A stretch of DNA of 64,000 nucleotides. Origin: Sporosarcina sp. BP05. GTDB taxonomy: Bacteria; Bacillota; Bacilli; Bacillales_A; Planococcaceae. Position numbers and translations under genes: made by a program. The stretch is from contig NZ_JACFTD010000002.1 of NCBI RefSeq assembly GCF_014282005.1, positions 248,001 to 312,000 on the forward strand, given 5' to 3'. Position 1 is the stretch's first letter, and every line of letters starts with the position of its first letter. The notes beneath the pieces are model-generated. The model searched no databases and was not told the DNA's origin. It was given only the letters and a program-made list of their open reading frames with translations. Below are positions 54,744 to 63,476 of the stretch, piece by piece.

Positions 54744-55000
54744 TGCGATTTAATTAAAGCCCGCCATTACAACCACCACTAGCATTTTTTTAAGCTTTTA
54801 ATCGGTAACTCCTTGTTTGGTTGTTTTGAATGGGGTTGTTCTGTTGTTGCAACACCCTTTAATTTGGAATTCTCATCAATTATACAAAGACTCTGCAATA
54901 ATTATGACGATTTTCATACATACCTTTCTCGTGCATAGTTTTTTCATATTTTCTTGTTACACTAAAAAAGAAAAAATCCAGACGAGAGGGGAAATAATTG

Positions 55001-56512
55001 ATGGGAATAAAGATAAAGATTGCCGCATTGGCGATTAGTATATTGGTTATCGGCGGCTGTGGTAGTAACAATTCGAAGCCTAACGAAGAAATGGATCATT
55101 CAACTATGAATCAAGACATGGAAGAAATGGATCACTCATCTATGGATCAAGACATGATGGGAAATGATCATATGAGCCATGACGAGGTTGTAAGTTTATA
55201 CAACTCAACAGGGGAAAATGAACTGAAAATACCTTCCATGCTTGAACGTGATAATGAGGAAGGAGTCGTATACACAGTTAGAGCACAAAAAGGGAAAACG
55301 GAAATATTTGATGGTGTTGAAACAAATACGTATGGCTACAATGGGACGTTTTTAGGACCGATGCTTCGTTTTGATAAAGGTGATACAGTTAAAATTAGAA
55401 CGATAAATGAACTAGATGGGGAGACGACTTTTCATTGGCACGGGCTGGAAGTATCGGGGGACGTAGATGGTGGGCCACATAATTCTTTAAAACCGGGAGA
55501 AGAAAAGGTTATCGAATTTGAAGTGGCACAAGAAGCGTCAACGTTATGGTTCCATCCTCATCCAGAAGGGAAAACTGCTGAACAAGTATACAATGGACTT
55601 GCAGGATTGATTTATATCGAAGATGACAATTCAAAGGGTCTTGGACTTCCAAATGACTATGGGAAGAATGATATTCCATTGATTTTTCAAGATAGAACAT
55701 TTGATGACGAGAAGCAATTGAATTTCAGCGCTGTATTGAATGATGATGGTACTATTGGAGATACGTTATTGATCAATGGGACGTTGAATCCCATGTTGAC
55801 TGTAAACAAAGAGAAAGTACGTCTCCGTTTATTAAATGGATCGAATGCGAGGAATTACACATTTAAATTGAATACAGGGGATTCCTTTGTTCAAATCGCT
55901 ACGGATGGTGGTTTTTTAAATGAACCGGTTGCACTGAAAGAAATTACACTAACACCATCCGAACGGGTGGAAATAGTTGTTGATTTTTCACAACTTAATA
56001 CAACAATTGACTTGGCACTAATAAATGAAGATGGATCTATCCTTTTACCATTTGAGGTTTCTGATCAAAGCGGAAAAATTAGCAGGATTCCGGGAGAGAT
56101 GAATAATTTTTCATTGACAGAAGAAGAGATGGAAATGCCAGTTACAAAAAAAGTGGAACTCTTTGGGATGATGGACCAGGTAACGATAAATGGAAAGAAA
56201 TTTGATGCGGAAAGAATTGATTTCACACAACAGCAAGGAGTCACTGAAGTATGGGAAATTTACAATAAACCGGACATGATGGGCGGAATGATCCATCCGT
56301 TCCACATTCATGGAACGCAATTTAAAATAATTTCAAGAGACGGAAAAGAGCCACCGGAAAATGAACGAGGATGGAAGGACAGTATTTCCATAAAACCAGA
56401 TGAGAGAGTGAAAATAGCTATACAATTTAAGCATAAGGGTGTGTATATGTTCCATTGTCATATTCTTGAACATGAAGACAACGGCATGATGGGACAGGTA
56501 AAGGTGGAATAA
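55001..56512 (+). CDS. mco: Multicopper oxidase lipoprotein
   Basis: About 503 residues. ATG 55001 follows AGAGGGG. Signal peptide with lipobox (IGGCG, Cys near 20), then a Met/His/Asp-rich linker (MDHSTMNQDMEEMDHSSMDQ and onward) that could bind Cu+. Cupredoxin domains carry all four copper motifs: HWHGLE (about 143), WFHPHPEG (about 183), HPFHIHG (about 427) and MFHCHILEHEDNGMM (about 483). It oxidises Cu+ outside the cell, as in Mco/CueO/CopA-type copper tolerance. Confidence 0.92.
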   Translation: MGIKIKIAALAISILVIGGCGSNNSKPNEEMDHSTMNQDMEEMDHSSMDQDMMGNDHMSHDEVVSLYNSTGENELKIPSMLERDNEEGVVYTVRAQKGKTEIFDGVETNTYGYNGTFLGPMLRFDKGDTVKIRTINELDGETTFHWHGLEVSGDVDGGPHNSLKPGEEKVIEFEVAQEASTLWFHPHPEGKTAEQVYNGLAGLIYIEDDNSKGLGLPNDYGKNDIPLIFQDRTFDDEKQLNFSAVLNDDGTIGDTLLINGTLNPMLTVNKEKVRLRLLNGSNARNYTFKLNTGDSFVQIATDGGFLNEPVALKEITLTPSERVEIVVDFSQLNTTIDLALINEDGSILLPFEVSDQSGKISRIPGEMNNFSLTEEEMEMPVTKKVELFGMMDQVTINGKKFDAERIDFTQQQGVTEVWEIYNKPDMMGGMIHPFHIHGTQFKIISRDGKEPPENERGWKDSISIKPDERVKIAIQFKHKGVYMFHCHILEHEDNGMMGQVKVE

Positions 56513-56589
56513 ACTCAATCCAATAATATGTGGAAGTCCGTGACATTAACGCTAAAGCATATTGTAAAATGACGTAATTCATTATGTAA

Positions 56590-56626
56590 ACAGCCAGTGT
56601 GCATTAGCCACACTGGCTGTTTTAAA
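56590..56626 (+). terminator. Terminator after the multicopper oxidase gene
   Basis: CAGCCAGTGTG / CCACACTGGCTG with TTTT. Confidence 0.85.
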
Positions 56627-56696
56627 ATTTGCATAAATAAATAATAAAATAAAAAAGTCAATGTTTCATTGCTTTTTAATAAAGGTGAGTTACATA

Positions 56697-57776
56697 ATGT
56701 CTCCAATACTCAGTAAATCCAATAAAAAAGATAAGAAGAAAAGGCCTTTACTAATAACTTTACTATATATAGCAACCATTCTATTTCTCATTTGGTTGCT
56801 CATAGTCTTATTTCTAACATTCTTTTTTTTTCGTGAAGAAATCAAAGGAAATTCTTTGCCGGATAAATTGTATTTTATATCCGATTTAAAAATGGATACG
56901 TTGAAGGGCCCGTCAGTTATACCTAAGCTTTTTGGGAAAATAAACGAATCCTCTGACGGAACATTCAATGGAATAGATATTCCGAAAATTAATTTGGACC
57001 AACCAGATAGAGATGAATTCAAACCTGCTATGAAAGACCTTTTAAAAGATAGAAGCTTTGACAGAGAGGGTTTCGATGCGATTTTTGAAAATATGAAATC
57101 ACCCAAAATAATCCCGATAGATTCTTTGCACTCTACTTTTGGAAAGGATGTCATTTATATTTATCACTCCCATAGTAGGGAATCTTTTTTACCGTATTTT
57201 AAAGACACTGATAAACCGAAGGATGCTTACCACTCGAGAGCGAATATTACGTTAGTAGGTGAAATGCTTGGGAGGGCATTGGAGAAAAGAGGAGTAGGGA
57301 CGAAAGTGGATTCAACTGATATCGTACAAGAATTAGATATAAGAGGGTTAGACTTTAACAGTTCTTATAAGTTATCGGGGGAACTGGTACGCTCTGCACG
57401 TGCGAAAAACAAAGATTTGGAAATTTTCTTGGATGTTCATCGTGATTCATTGCGTAAAGATTCTACCACTAAAGAAATGAATGGAGAAAGTTTTGCACGT
57501 CTGTTATTTGTAGTTGGTACTGGACATAAAAATTATGCAAGCAATCTTTTGTTTACAGAAGGCTTGGATAAACTTCTTGCTACTCATTATCCGGGTTTGT
57601 CAAAAGGAATACTTAAAAAAGATAGCAGTCAAGGGAACGGAGTTTATAACCAAGATGTATCTCCAAACTCAGTTATTGTAGAAATTGGTGGCGTCGATAA
57701 TACGTTAGAAGAACTTAATCGGACTACCGAAGCATTAGCGGATGTACTAAGTGATTATTACTGGCACAGAGAATAG
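56697..57776 (+). CDS. SpoIIP-like cell-wall hydrolase, third copy
   Basis: About 359 residues. ATG 56697 has AAAGGTGAG upstream. A basic N-terminus (KSNKKDKKKRP) and membrane helix (about 18-42) are followed by a 115-residue linker and the SpoIIP domain. Its motifs are IYHSHSRESF (about 158), LDVHRDS (about 245) and YNQDVSPNSVIVEIGGVDNT (about 318). All suspected zinc and catalytic residues are kept. It is longer and diverged from the 32537 copy, so it is not a recent duplicate. It probably cleaves peptidoglycan at the outer face. Confidence 0.85.
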   Translation: MSPILSKSNKKDKKKRPLLITLLYIATILFLIWLLIVLFLTFFFFREEIKGNSLPDKLYFISDLKMDTLKGPSVIPKLFGKINESSDGTFNGIDIPKINLDQPDRDEFKPAMKDLLKDRSFDREGFDAIFENMKSPKIIPIDSLHSTFGKDVIYIYHSHSRESFLPYFKDTDKPKDAYHSRANITLVGEMLGRALEKRGVGTKVDSTDIVQELDIRGLDFNSSYKLSGELVRSARAKNKDLEIFLDVHRDSLRKDSTTKEMNGESFARLLFVVGTGHKNYASNLLFTEGLDKLLATHYPGLSKGILKKDSSQGNGVYNQDVSPNSVIVEIGGVDNTLEELNRTTEALADVLSDYYWHRE

Positions 57777-57906
57777 TAATCAGTTTCTTTGGAACCTGAC
57801 ATATAAAGGGAAATAAGGACTTTTTAAGGAGTTTTTTATTTTTAGTTTTAAAACGACTTTTAAGGGGAAAATACCACTGATTGCAAAAATAGCAGGAGGT
57901 GAGTCC

Positions 57907-58233
57907 ATGAATACGGAATACGAAGAATGCCTGAAAGCATGTTTAGAATGTCTAAAGGCATGTAATACCTGTTTTGACGCATGTTTAAAAGAAGAAAATA
58001 TGAAAATGATGGCCGAGTGCATTCGCTTGGACCGTGAATGTGCAGATATATGTGCGTATACAGCACAAGCGATGACGCGCAATAGTCCATTTACTAAACA
58101 GATTTTAGAACTTTGTGCAGCAGTTTGCGAACGTTGCGAGCAAGAATGTGCTAAACATGATCACGATCATTGCCAACGTTGTGCTGAATCTTGCAGAAAG
58201 TGTGCTGAGGCATGCCGACGAATGGTGGCTTAA
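57907..58233 (+). CDS. Four-helix-bundle Cys-rich copper-storage-like protein (DUF326)
   Basis: A 108-residue helical protein with 17 Cys, mostly spaced as CxxxC along helices (CLKACLECLKACNTCFDAC; CAAVCERCEQEC; CQRCAESCRKCAEAC). This is the Csp1/Csp3 (YhjQ/DUF326) pattern, in which Cys line the core of a four-helix bundle and bind many Cu+. No signal peptide, so it would be a cytosolic store like Csp3. ATG follows CAGGAGGTGAG. Its place in a copper island fits well. Confidence 0.9.
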   Translation: MNTEYEECLKACLECLKACNTCFDACLKEENMKMMAECIRLDRECADICAYTAQAMTRNSPFTKQILELCAAVCERCEQECAKHDHDHCQRCAESCRKCAEACRRMVA

Positions 58234-58345
58234 GCGATATGCAGAAAATGTAACCAGCTATGGGCTGTTTCAAGAAATTAATTTGGATTTCTAGGAATAG
58301 CTTCTTTCTATTTGTGTATTATCTAAGAATAGGAGTGTTAATCAA

Positions 58346-58915
58346 ATGAAAAAACAATTACTTTTTTTAGGTGCCGCTATAATCATTGGTTTAAGTGGAT
58401 GTGGAAATAACACTAGCAACGAGAAAGGCCCAAACAACAATAATGAATCCAAACAGGAAGTCATGAAGATGGAGGTGAACCATTCTGCTAGAGGTGAAGT
58501 CCCTGAAAATTTGAAAGTGGAAGAAAATCCCGCCTATAAAGTCGGAAGCGAAGCAATTATTAAAGCAGACCATATGAAAGGTATGTACGGTGCTGTAGCA
58601 AAGATAGTAGGTGCTTATGATACTACAGCTTACGCTATATCGTATACACCGGTAACTGGCGGAAAAAGAGTAGAAAATCATAAATGGGTTATCCAAGAAG
58701 AGATAAAAGATGCTGGTGACAAAACTTTGGAACCAGGAACTGAAGTAACTATAGAGGCAGACCATATGAAAGGGATGAAAGGAGCAAAAGCGGTAATTGA
58801 TTCGGCCGAAAAAACTACTGTATATATGATTGATTATACTCCTAATACTGGTGGGGAAAAAGTTACAAATCATAAATGGGTAACAGAAAGTGAACTATCT
58901 GCTAAAAAAAGATAG
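58346..58915 (+). CDS. YdhK family lipoprotein (two DUF1541 repeats; CopL-like)
   Basis: A 189-residue lipoprotein with lipobox LSGCG (Cys19). Two repeats of about 55 residues (about 70-125 and 130-185) each carry ADHMKGM and YTP...GG...NHKWV, the DUF1541 signature. The His and Met in these repeats are likely copper ligands. Relatives encoded beside CopB and Mco in Staphylococcus and Listeria (CopL type) bind copper at the cell surface. ATG follows AATAGGAG. It probably depends on the Lgt activity also encoded in the island. Confidence 0.88.
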   Translation: MKKQLLFLGAAIIIGLSGCGNNTSNEKGPNNNNESKQEVMKMEVNHSARGEVPENLKVEENPAYKVGSEAIIKADHMKGMYGAVAKIVGAYDTTAYAISYTPVTGGKRVENHKWVIQEEIKDAGDKTLEPGTEVTIEADHMKGMKGAKAVIDSAEKTTVYMIDYTPNTGGEKVTNHKWVTESELSAKKR

Positions 58916-59045
58916 TATAAAGATGCATTAATGTATTGAAAACTTATCTTGAATCAACGGGGTGTTACTGTGGAAACCCACAGTGAAAGTTCTAAATTAA
59001 ACCGTAAATTCCAATGAAGTTGCTATCAGCCCCTGGTTTTGTTAA

Positions 59046-59293
59046 AGTGAAAGTATATTCTTTATGTTATTAAGTCACTGTTCCACTAGTGAAAGCCGTT
59101 ATACTTTTTGTCTTTTGGTAAAGTGATCCGGCACAAATGTTCAGCCTTTGTACTCCTTATTAAAGGGGAAGTTAGGCAGACGTATTCCACGTCAAAAATT
59201 TGCTTAGGCATGTCAAAAGGAATACTTTCGCATTTTGCGTGATATATATTAAAATCGATATTCCCTATTCAGGGAATATCGATTTTTTTGCTT
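59046..59293 (+). ncRNA. Structured non-coding leader, copy B (paired with copy A at 3124-3370)
   Basis: An intergenic stretch matching copy A in an ordered series of blocks: AAAGTATATTCTTT, AAGTCA, TGAAAGCCGTTA, GGCACAAATGTT, CAGCCTTTG, TTAGGCAGA, CACGTCAAAAATTTGCTT, TTTCGCATTTTGCGTGATAT. It ends with a perfect hairpin at 59254-59283. About 40% of positions between blocks differ, so this is an old duplication with retained signals. A leader or small RNA is the best reading. Confidence 0.6.
59254..59290 (+). terminator. Terminator ending leader copy B
   Basis: ATCGATATTCCCT / AGGGAATATCGAT, 13 perfect pairs with an ATTC loop and seven T. Confidence 0.85.
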
Positions 59294-59355
59294 TCAAAAA
59301 GGCACTGAAAGGTGATAAAAGAGGATTTATTGAAATCGAGCAAATTGGGTTATTT

Positions 59356-59399
59356 TAAAACGCATTTACTTAGCAATCGCTAGGTTAAGTGCGTTTTTT
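59356..59399 (+). terminator. Second terminator or attenuator before the unknown gene
   Basis: AAAACGCATTTACTTAGC / GCTAGGTTAAGTGCGTTTT around AATC, followed by T. It lies only 39 bases before the next start, so it may act as an attenuator. Confidence 0.7.
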
Positions 59400-59437
59400 A
59401 TTTATTTAAAATAAAAAAATAGAGAGGGTTGTTAGGT

Positions 59438-60331
59438 ATGTCAATTAATCTTGATAATATGACGGCTGTTCAAAACAAGCAAAAAAGTGGTATTTTAGGA
59501 CACTTAATGTGGTTCTCATTAGGCAAGCAATTAGTCAAAATGGATGATTTAGAACGAGGGCTTGTTCAATCAGGATTGCCTATTGAATGGATGCCGAATG
59601 CGATTCGTCCAGCCGATGCTTTCCGAAGAAGTACGAAAGAGATAGAGACTAGAAAATCTACTGGACATGCTGGGGTATTCGAAAACTTTCTTATACGTGA
59701 AGTGTTCTCTGACAAGAGTCACGTGCAAAGAAACATTGTAGTGGAAAAAGTGGATCAGGCCGGTAAACGACTTGATTACAACAGTAAAGCGGGAGTAATC
59801 ACGCTAGATAAGCAGAATAGTTCTCTAACGTTTATAACAGAGAACGAAATTGCAAAAGAGCTGTGCTTTGAAGCCGAGCGGAATTTCAATATTTATAAAG
59901 ACCATTATTCAGCCCAGCAAGTAAGAGTAATGGTGAGTAAAATTCTTCAATCGTTAGCACCCACACCTGTGCGTCCAAATGGCGGAGTTTATTTTGTTCC
60001 GGATTCACATACAGAAGGGTTGAATCAACTTGTAAACTTTACCTCCTCTCTTGAGAACAGTGAAGGGTTCAAAATACCCGTCGTTAATACATTCGACAAC
60101 CGACAAATGGTGAACACGAAGCTAAATGATCATTTGGAATCCATTTTACATGATTGTAAGTCGATTGGTGGGCTGAAAAAGGGACAAGTAAAAGAGATTA
60201 TTGAAAATGCGAAGTCTGTTATTGCCAACTACCGAAATTATAAAGGTATTGTCACTAATGAAGCGGATACGCTAGAAAATAAAATCATGACGATTCGTGC
60301 AGCGATTGCGAAAATGGTTGCGGATCTTTAA
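59438..60331 (+). CDS. Hypothetical protein, first gene of the RavA/ViaA-like cluster (DUF6744-like?)
   Basis: A 297-residue soluble protein. ATG 59438 is preferred over TTG 59429, with AGAGGG upstream. N-terminal helical part (GHLMWFSLGKQLVKMDDLER, then LVQSGLPIEWMP) and a mixed alpha/beta middle. The C-terminus is a long helix (about 255-297). Possibly a DUF6744-type protein, a family I associate with such MoxR/VWA neighbourhoods, but this is not certain. No catalytic motif was recognised. It is coupled in direction and spacing to the three genes that follow. Confidence 0.55.
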   Translation: MSINLDNMTAVQNKQKSGILGHLMWFSLGKQLVKMDDLERGLVQSGLPIEWMPNAIRPADAFRRSTKEIETRKSTGHAGVFENFLIREVFSDKSHVQRNIVVEKVDQAGKRLDYNSKAGVITLDKQNSSLTFITENEIAKELCFEAERNFNIYKDHYSAQQVRVMVSKILQSLAPTPVRPNGGVYFVPDSHTEGLNQLVNFTSSLENSEGFKIPVVNTFDNRQMVNTKLNDHLESILHDCKSIGGLKKGQVKEIIENAKSVIANYRNYKGIVTNEADTLENKIMTIRAAIAKMVADL

Positions 60332-60356
60332 GAAATATAGGAATGGAGCGATTAGA

Positions 60357-60551
60357 ATGCCTGAGTTTTATCAAACAATAATGGGGAGAAAATTCTACGA
60401 GCGGGATGTTGTCGAGTATGTGCAATCTATAAAGAAAATTGCACAAGAACTTGAGCGTTCAAATGAATTGAAAGAACAGGAATTGCAGTTAAAAATGCGG
60501 GAGCTATCGATAAAAGAACAAGAATTATATATTCTTTCAGCGAAAAACTAA
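60357..60551 (+). CDS. Small coiled-coil protein of the same cluster
   Basis: A 64-residue protein MPEFYQTIMGRKFYERDVVE followed by a long charged helix rich in Glu, Lys, Gln and Leu. ATG 60357 is behind GGAATGGAGCG. The frame extending to 60297 overlaps the previous gene and lacks a ribosome site. It could be an adaptor between the unknown protein and the AAA+ ATPase. Not recognised. Confidence 0.6.
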   Translation: MPEFYQTIMGRKFYERDVVEYVQSIKKIAQELERSNELKEQELQLKMRELSIKEQELYILSAKN

Positions 60552-60561
60552 AATGAATCTT

Positions 60562-60604
60562 AAAAAGGGAAGTAGGGTTTCATTAGAAGCCTGCTTCCTT
60601 TTTC
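60562..60604 (+). terminator. Hairpin between the small gene and the AAA+ ATPase gene
   Basis: AAGGGAAGTAGG / CCTGCTTCCTTT with T-rich tail. It may reduce readthrough into the ATPase gene. Confidence 0.7.
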
Positions 60605-60634
60605 TATCTAAACTAAAAAAAGGGGTTAATCAAA

Positions 60635-61801
60635 ATGACAAACACTAATTTTACCAAGTTAGAGGAAATTAAAAAGGCACTCAATGCAAAGTTTTTTGAA
60701 CGCGAAGAAGAAGTTGAGGGGATTCTAGTTGCTCTACTTTCTAGGCAACATATGCTCATGATTGGACCTGCGGGAACAGCGAAATCAGCATTGTCGGTAG
60801 AGTTAGCCAAGATTGTACAGGGAACAGACTATTTTCAATGGTTGCTGACGAGGTTTAGTACACCCGAAGAAGTATTTGGCCCATTGTCTTTAAAGGACCT
60901 TGAACAAGGCGTGTACAAGCGGAATACAGCAACTAAAATGCCGGAAGCGAATCTAGTTTTCCTTGACGAAATATTCAAAGCCAACTCGGCAATCTTGAAT
61001 AGTTTGCTGACACTTATAAACGAAAGGCTCTTCTATAATAACGGAACGCCGATAAAGGTTCCTTTGATGTCAGTTATCGGGGCCTCAAATGAGTATCCCG
61101 AAGAAGGAGAAGGACTTGAAGCACTTTTCGATAGGTTCTTACTTCGGTTCGAGCTGGATTATATTGCAGATGAAATGAATTTTGTTTCTATGATGAAGGG
61201 AACCGGTCAAAATCAGTTTATGCCTTCTATGACTATGGATGAGTTGGTTCAACTTCAGTTTTTTACTGACATGGTTACAATACCGGATGAAGTGTATGAA
61301 ACTCTTTCAAAAATCCGAAATGAATTGCGTGATGAAGGCATACGCCCTTCTGACAGACGCTTTAAACAATCCCTATCGGTTCTACAAGCGAAGGCTTTGA
61401 TAAACCAAAGGCAAATTGTAAAGGTAGATGATATTGTCATCCTTGAAAATGCCCTTTGGGAAACGGTTGATCAAAAGGATAACGTTTCTCTGATTGTTCG
61501 TAGTCACTCACAAGATGTGGTTACTCGAAAACTTGATACGATTCAGGAAGAGGCAAGTGAAATATTTTCTTCCATGCAGACGTATGCTTCTACTGACGCA
61601 GGTATGGAAGCTACCCAAAAATTGAAATCGTTGGTTGCTGATTTAAATAAGTTGAAAAAGCATAATCAAAGTAGAGATACGGATATTGACTCTTTACTTA
61701 ATAAAGTGAAAGCGATGCAGCAAGAAATTCTTGACAGTATTTTGGAGCCAATGGATTTTGGCGCCGGAAGTGAAAAATCAACTGTACAAATGCCATTCTA
61801 A
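60635..61801 (+). CDS. MoxR/RavA-like AAA+ ATPase
   Basis: A 388-residue AAA+ protein. Walker A GPAGTAKS (44-51), Walker B LVFLDEIFKA (about 108-117), sensor 1 VIGASNEYPE and Arg finger region ALFDRFLLRFEL (about 160-172) are complete. Residues 300-388 form a helical tail. Size and motifs fit the RavA branch of MoxR ATPases. These ATPases work with a VWA partner, encoded immediately downstream. E. coli RavA-ViaA acts at the inner membrane on the respiratory and drug-uptake machinery. The role here is unknown. Confidence 0.88.
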   Translation: MTNTNFTKLEEIKKALNAKFFEREEEVEGILVALLSRQHMLMIGPAGTAKSALSVELAKIVQGTDYFQWLLTRFSTPEEVFGPLSLKDLEQGVYKRNTATKMPEANLVFLDEIFKANSAILNSLLTLINERLFYNNGTPIKVPLMSVIGASNEYPEEGEGLEALFDRFLLRFELDYIADEMNFVSMMKGTGQNQFMPSMTMDELVQLQFFTDMVTIPDEVYETLSKIRNELRDEGIRPSDRRFKQSLSVLQAKALINQRQIVKVDDIVILENALWETVDQKDNVSLIVRSHSQDVVTRKLDTIQEEASEIFSSMQTYASTDAGMEATQKLKSLVADLNKLKKHNQSRDTDIDSLLNKVKAMQQEILDSILEPMDFGAGSEKSTVQMPF

Positions 61802-61824
61802 AAATACATTGACGGACGTTATTG

Positions 61825-61862
61825 GAATGCTAAGGAACTAATCCTTGGCATTTCTTTGTTTT
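61825..61862 (+). terminator. Hairpin between the AAA+ and VWA genes
   Basis: AATGCTAAGGA / TCCTTGGCATT with TTTC TTTGTTTT. It may act as an attenuator within the pair. Confidence 0.6.
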
Positions 61863-61885
61863 AAAATTGAGAGGAAGTGTTTTAT

Positions 61886-63328
61886 TTGAGGTCAACGATT
61901 GTAAGAAATGAAAATCATTCTGTATTAAATACAGATTCATTTGATAAAAGACGATTCAAAGAAATATATAATATGTCGCAAGGACTTCAAAAGTTAAGCC
62001 TTGATGCAGAATTTCCTACATTTGAACCATTGCTCGCTGATATTTGGGCATCGCTATACAAAATGAAACCTGAATTGACTGAAGATGATATTCCCGATGA
62101 TTTGCAAGTTAACAAATTATTTATGGAACAAATCATGAATGATAATTCGTTTGAAAGTTTCCGAAAGTTTACCCGACTGGATGATTTATCATCAGCCATA
62201 GGAACAGTGAAATTTGGAGAGATAACGAATGAATGGTTAGCTGAACAAAAAGACAGAGATGAAGACCTACAAAAACAAATGCAAGAAATTCAGGCGATGC
62301 AAAGGCAACTTCAAAAGCAGGACCAACAAAATGGTGCTGGAAATGGTAGTGAGGAGTTACAAGAAGACATAAAAGATGCAATGTTAGACTTAGGGGGTCA
62401 ACTTCATCAGACATTGCAGAACAACAGTCATAGCTTTTCAGAAGCGATGTCACAAGCTGTGCAGGAAACGAAACAGACGAAGGATAGCTTGAAATCATTA
62501 CTTGGTGGAACAAGTGCGGGTAGTGGGGACGCAGAATTGAAAAAAGTTCCTTTACGGGACCAAATTTCATTAGCTGAAAAGATCGCATCAGATAAACAGA
62601 TGAGAGAAATTGCGGATTGGGCGGGTCGATTTAAACAGATAGCCCGTAAAAAGCAAAAATCCAAACATAGTGATTCAATGGAAAGAAGTGGGGTTACGCT
62701 TGGCAACGATATTGAGCGATTGCTACCGATGGAGTTGGGTTTGTATACACACCCAATAACGAAGAATGACTTCCTACGTCGCTTTGTGGAAGGCCAGACG
62801 ATGCAATATGAACAGAAAGGACATGAGGTACTAGGGAAAGGTCCAATTGTGCTTTGTCTGGATCAATCAGGTAGTATGCATAAACTAGATACCCAGTCAA
62901 AAGGGTTTACGTTAGCGCTCATGTCGATTTCAAGAAAACAGAAAAGGGATTTTTGTTTAATCCTGTTTTCTACTCATACAAAAATCTTTAAATATGAAAG
63001 AGGGAAGATGAAAAGTTCAGATATGATCAATTTAGCTCAAACTTTCTTAGGAGGGGGAACGGACTTTGCACTACCCCTTGAAAGAGCGATGAATGTAATA
63101 AACGAAAGTCGTTTTAAACAAGCTGATTTAGTTTTTATTACAGATGGGGAGGACAAAGTAAAAGATTCGTTTCTTGAGTCGTTCAATAAAAAGAAAAAAG
63201 AAAAGAACTGCATTGTATTATCCCTTACGATAGGAAGTAATATAAAAACAGTTAAACAGTTTTCAGACAAGGTGGTACAAGTTAAAGATTTTGATGACGT
63301 AGGAAGTTTTACTGCGTTTGAAATATAA
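61886..63328 (+). CDS. VWA domain protein (ViaA-like)
   Basis: A 480-residue protein, very near the 483 of E. coli ViaA. The start is taken as TTG 61886 with GAGGAAG upstream, since GTG 61877 lies within that ribosome site. An N-terminal helical domain (about 1-150), a Gln-rich coiled-coil (about 125-160, DEDLQKQMQEIQAMQRQLQK) and a C-terminal VWA domain with the MIDAS motif LCLDQSGSMHK (about 323) and TFLGGGTDF (about 395) are seen. It presumably partners the MoxR-type ATPase upstream in a chaperone complex. Confidence 0.87.
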   Translation: MRSTIVRNENHSVLNTDSFDKRRFKEIYNMSQGLQKLSLDAEFPTFEPLLADIWASLYKMKPELTEDDIPDDLQVNKLFMEQIMNDNSFESFRKFTRLDDLSSAIGTVKFGEITNEWLAEQKDRDEDLQKQMQEIQAMQRQLQKQDQQNGAGNGSEELQEDIKDAMLDLGGQLHQTLQNNSHSFSEAMSQAVQETKQTKDSLKSLLGGTSAGSGDAELKKVPLRDQISLAEKIASDKQMREIADWAGRFKQIARKKQKSKHSDSMERSGVTLGNDIERLLPMELGLYTHPITKNDFLRRFVEGQTMQYEQKGHEVLGKGPIVLCLDQSGSMHKLDTQSKGFTLALMSISRKQKRDFCLILFSTHTKIFKYERGKMKSSDMINLAQTFLGGGTDFALPLERAMNVINESRFKQADLVFITDGEDKVKDSFLESFNKKKKEKNCIVLSLTIGSNIKTVKQFSDKVVQVKDFDDVGSFTAFEI

Positions 63329-63450
63329 AGTAAAAACCAAAGGCTCACATTTACAGTACCGAGTTCGGCTTTGGTATCCGAAGAGAATAGACTAATAAGA
63401 ATTCAAATCTTTTATTTTTCAACAACTAATCAACACTAAAAATAGCATAC

Positions 63451-63476
63451 AAAAAGCTCAGACTTAATCTGAGATT
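63451..63476 (-). terminator. Terminator of the ABC ATPase gene
   Basis: CTCAGATTA / AAGTCTGAG followed by CTTTTTG on the minus strand. It ends the ABC gene right after its stop codon. Confidence 0.75.
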
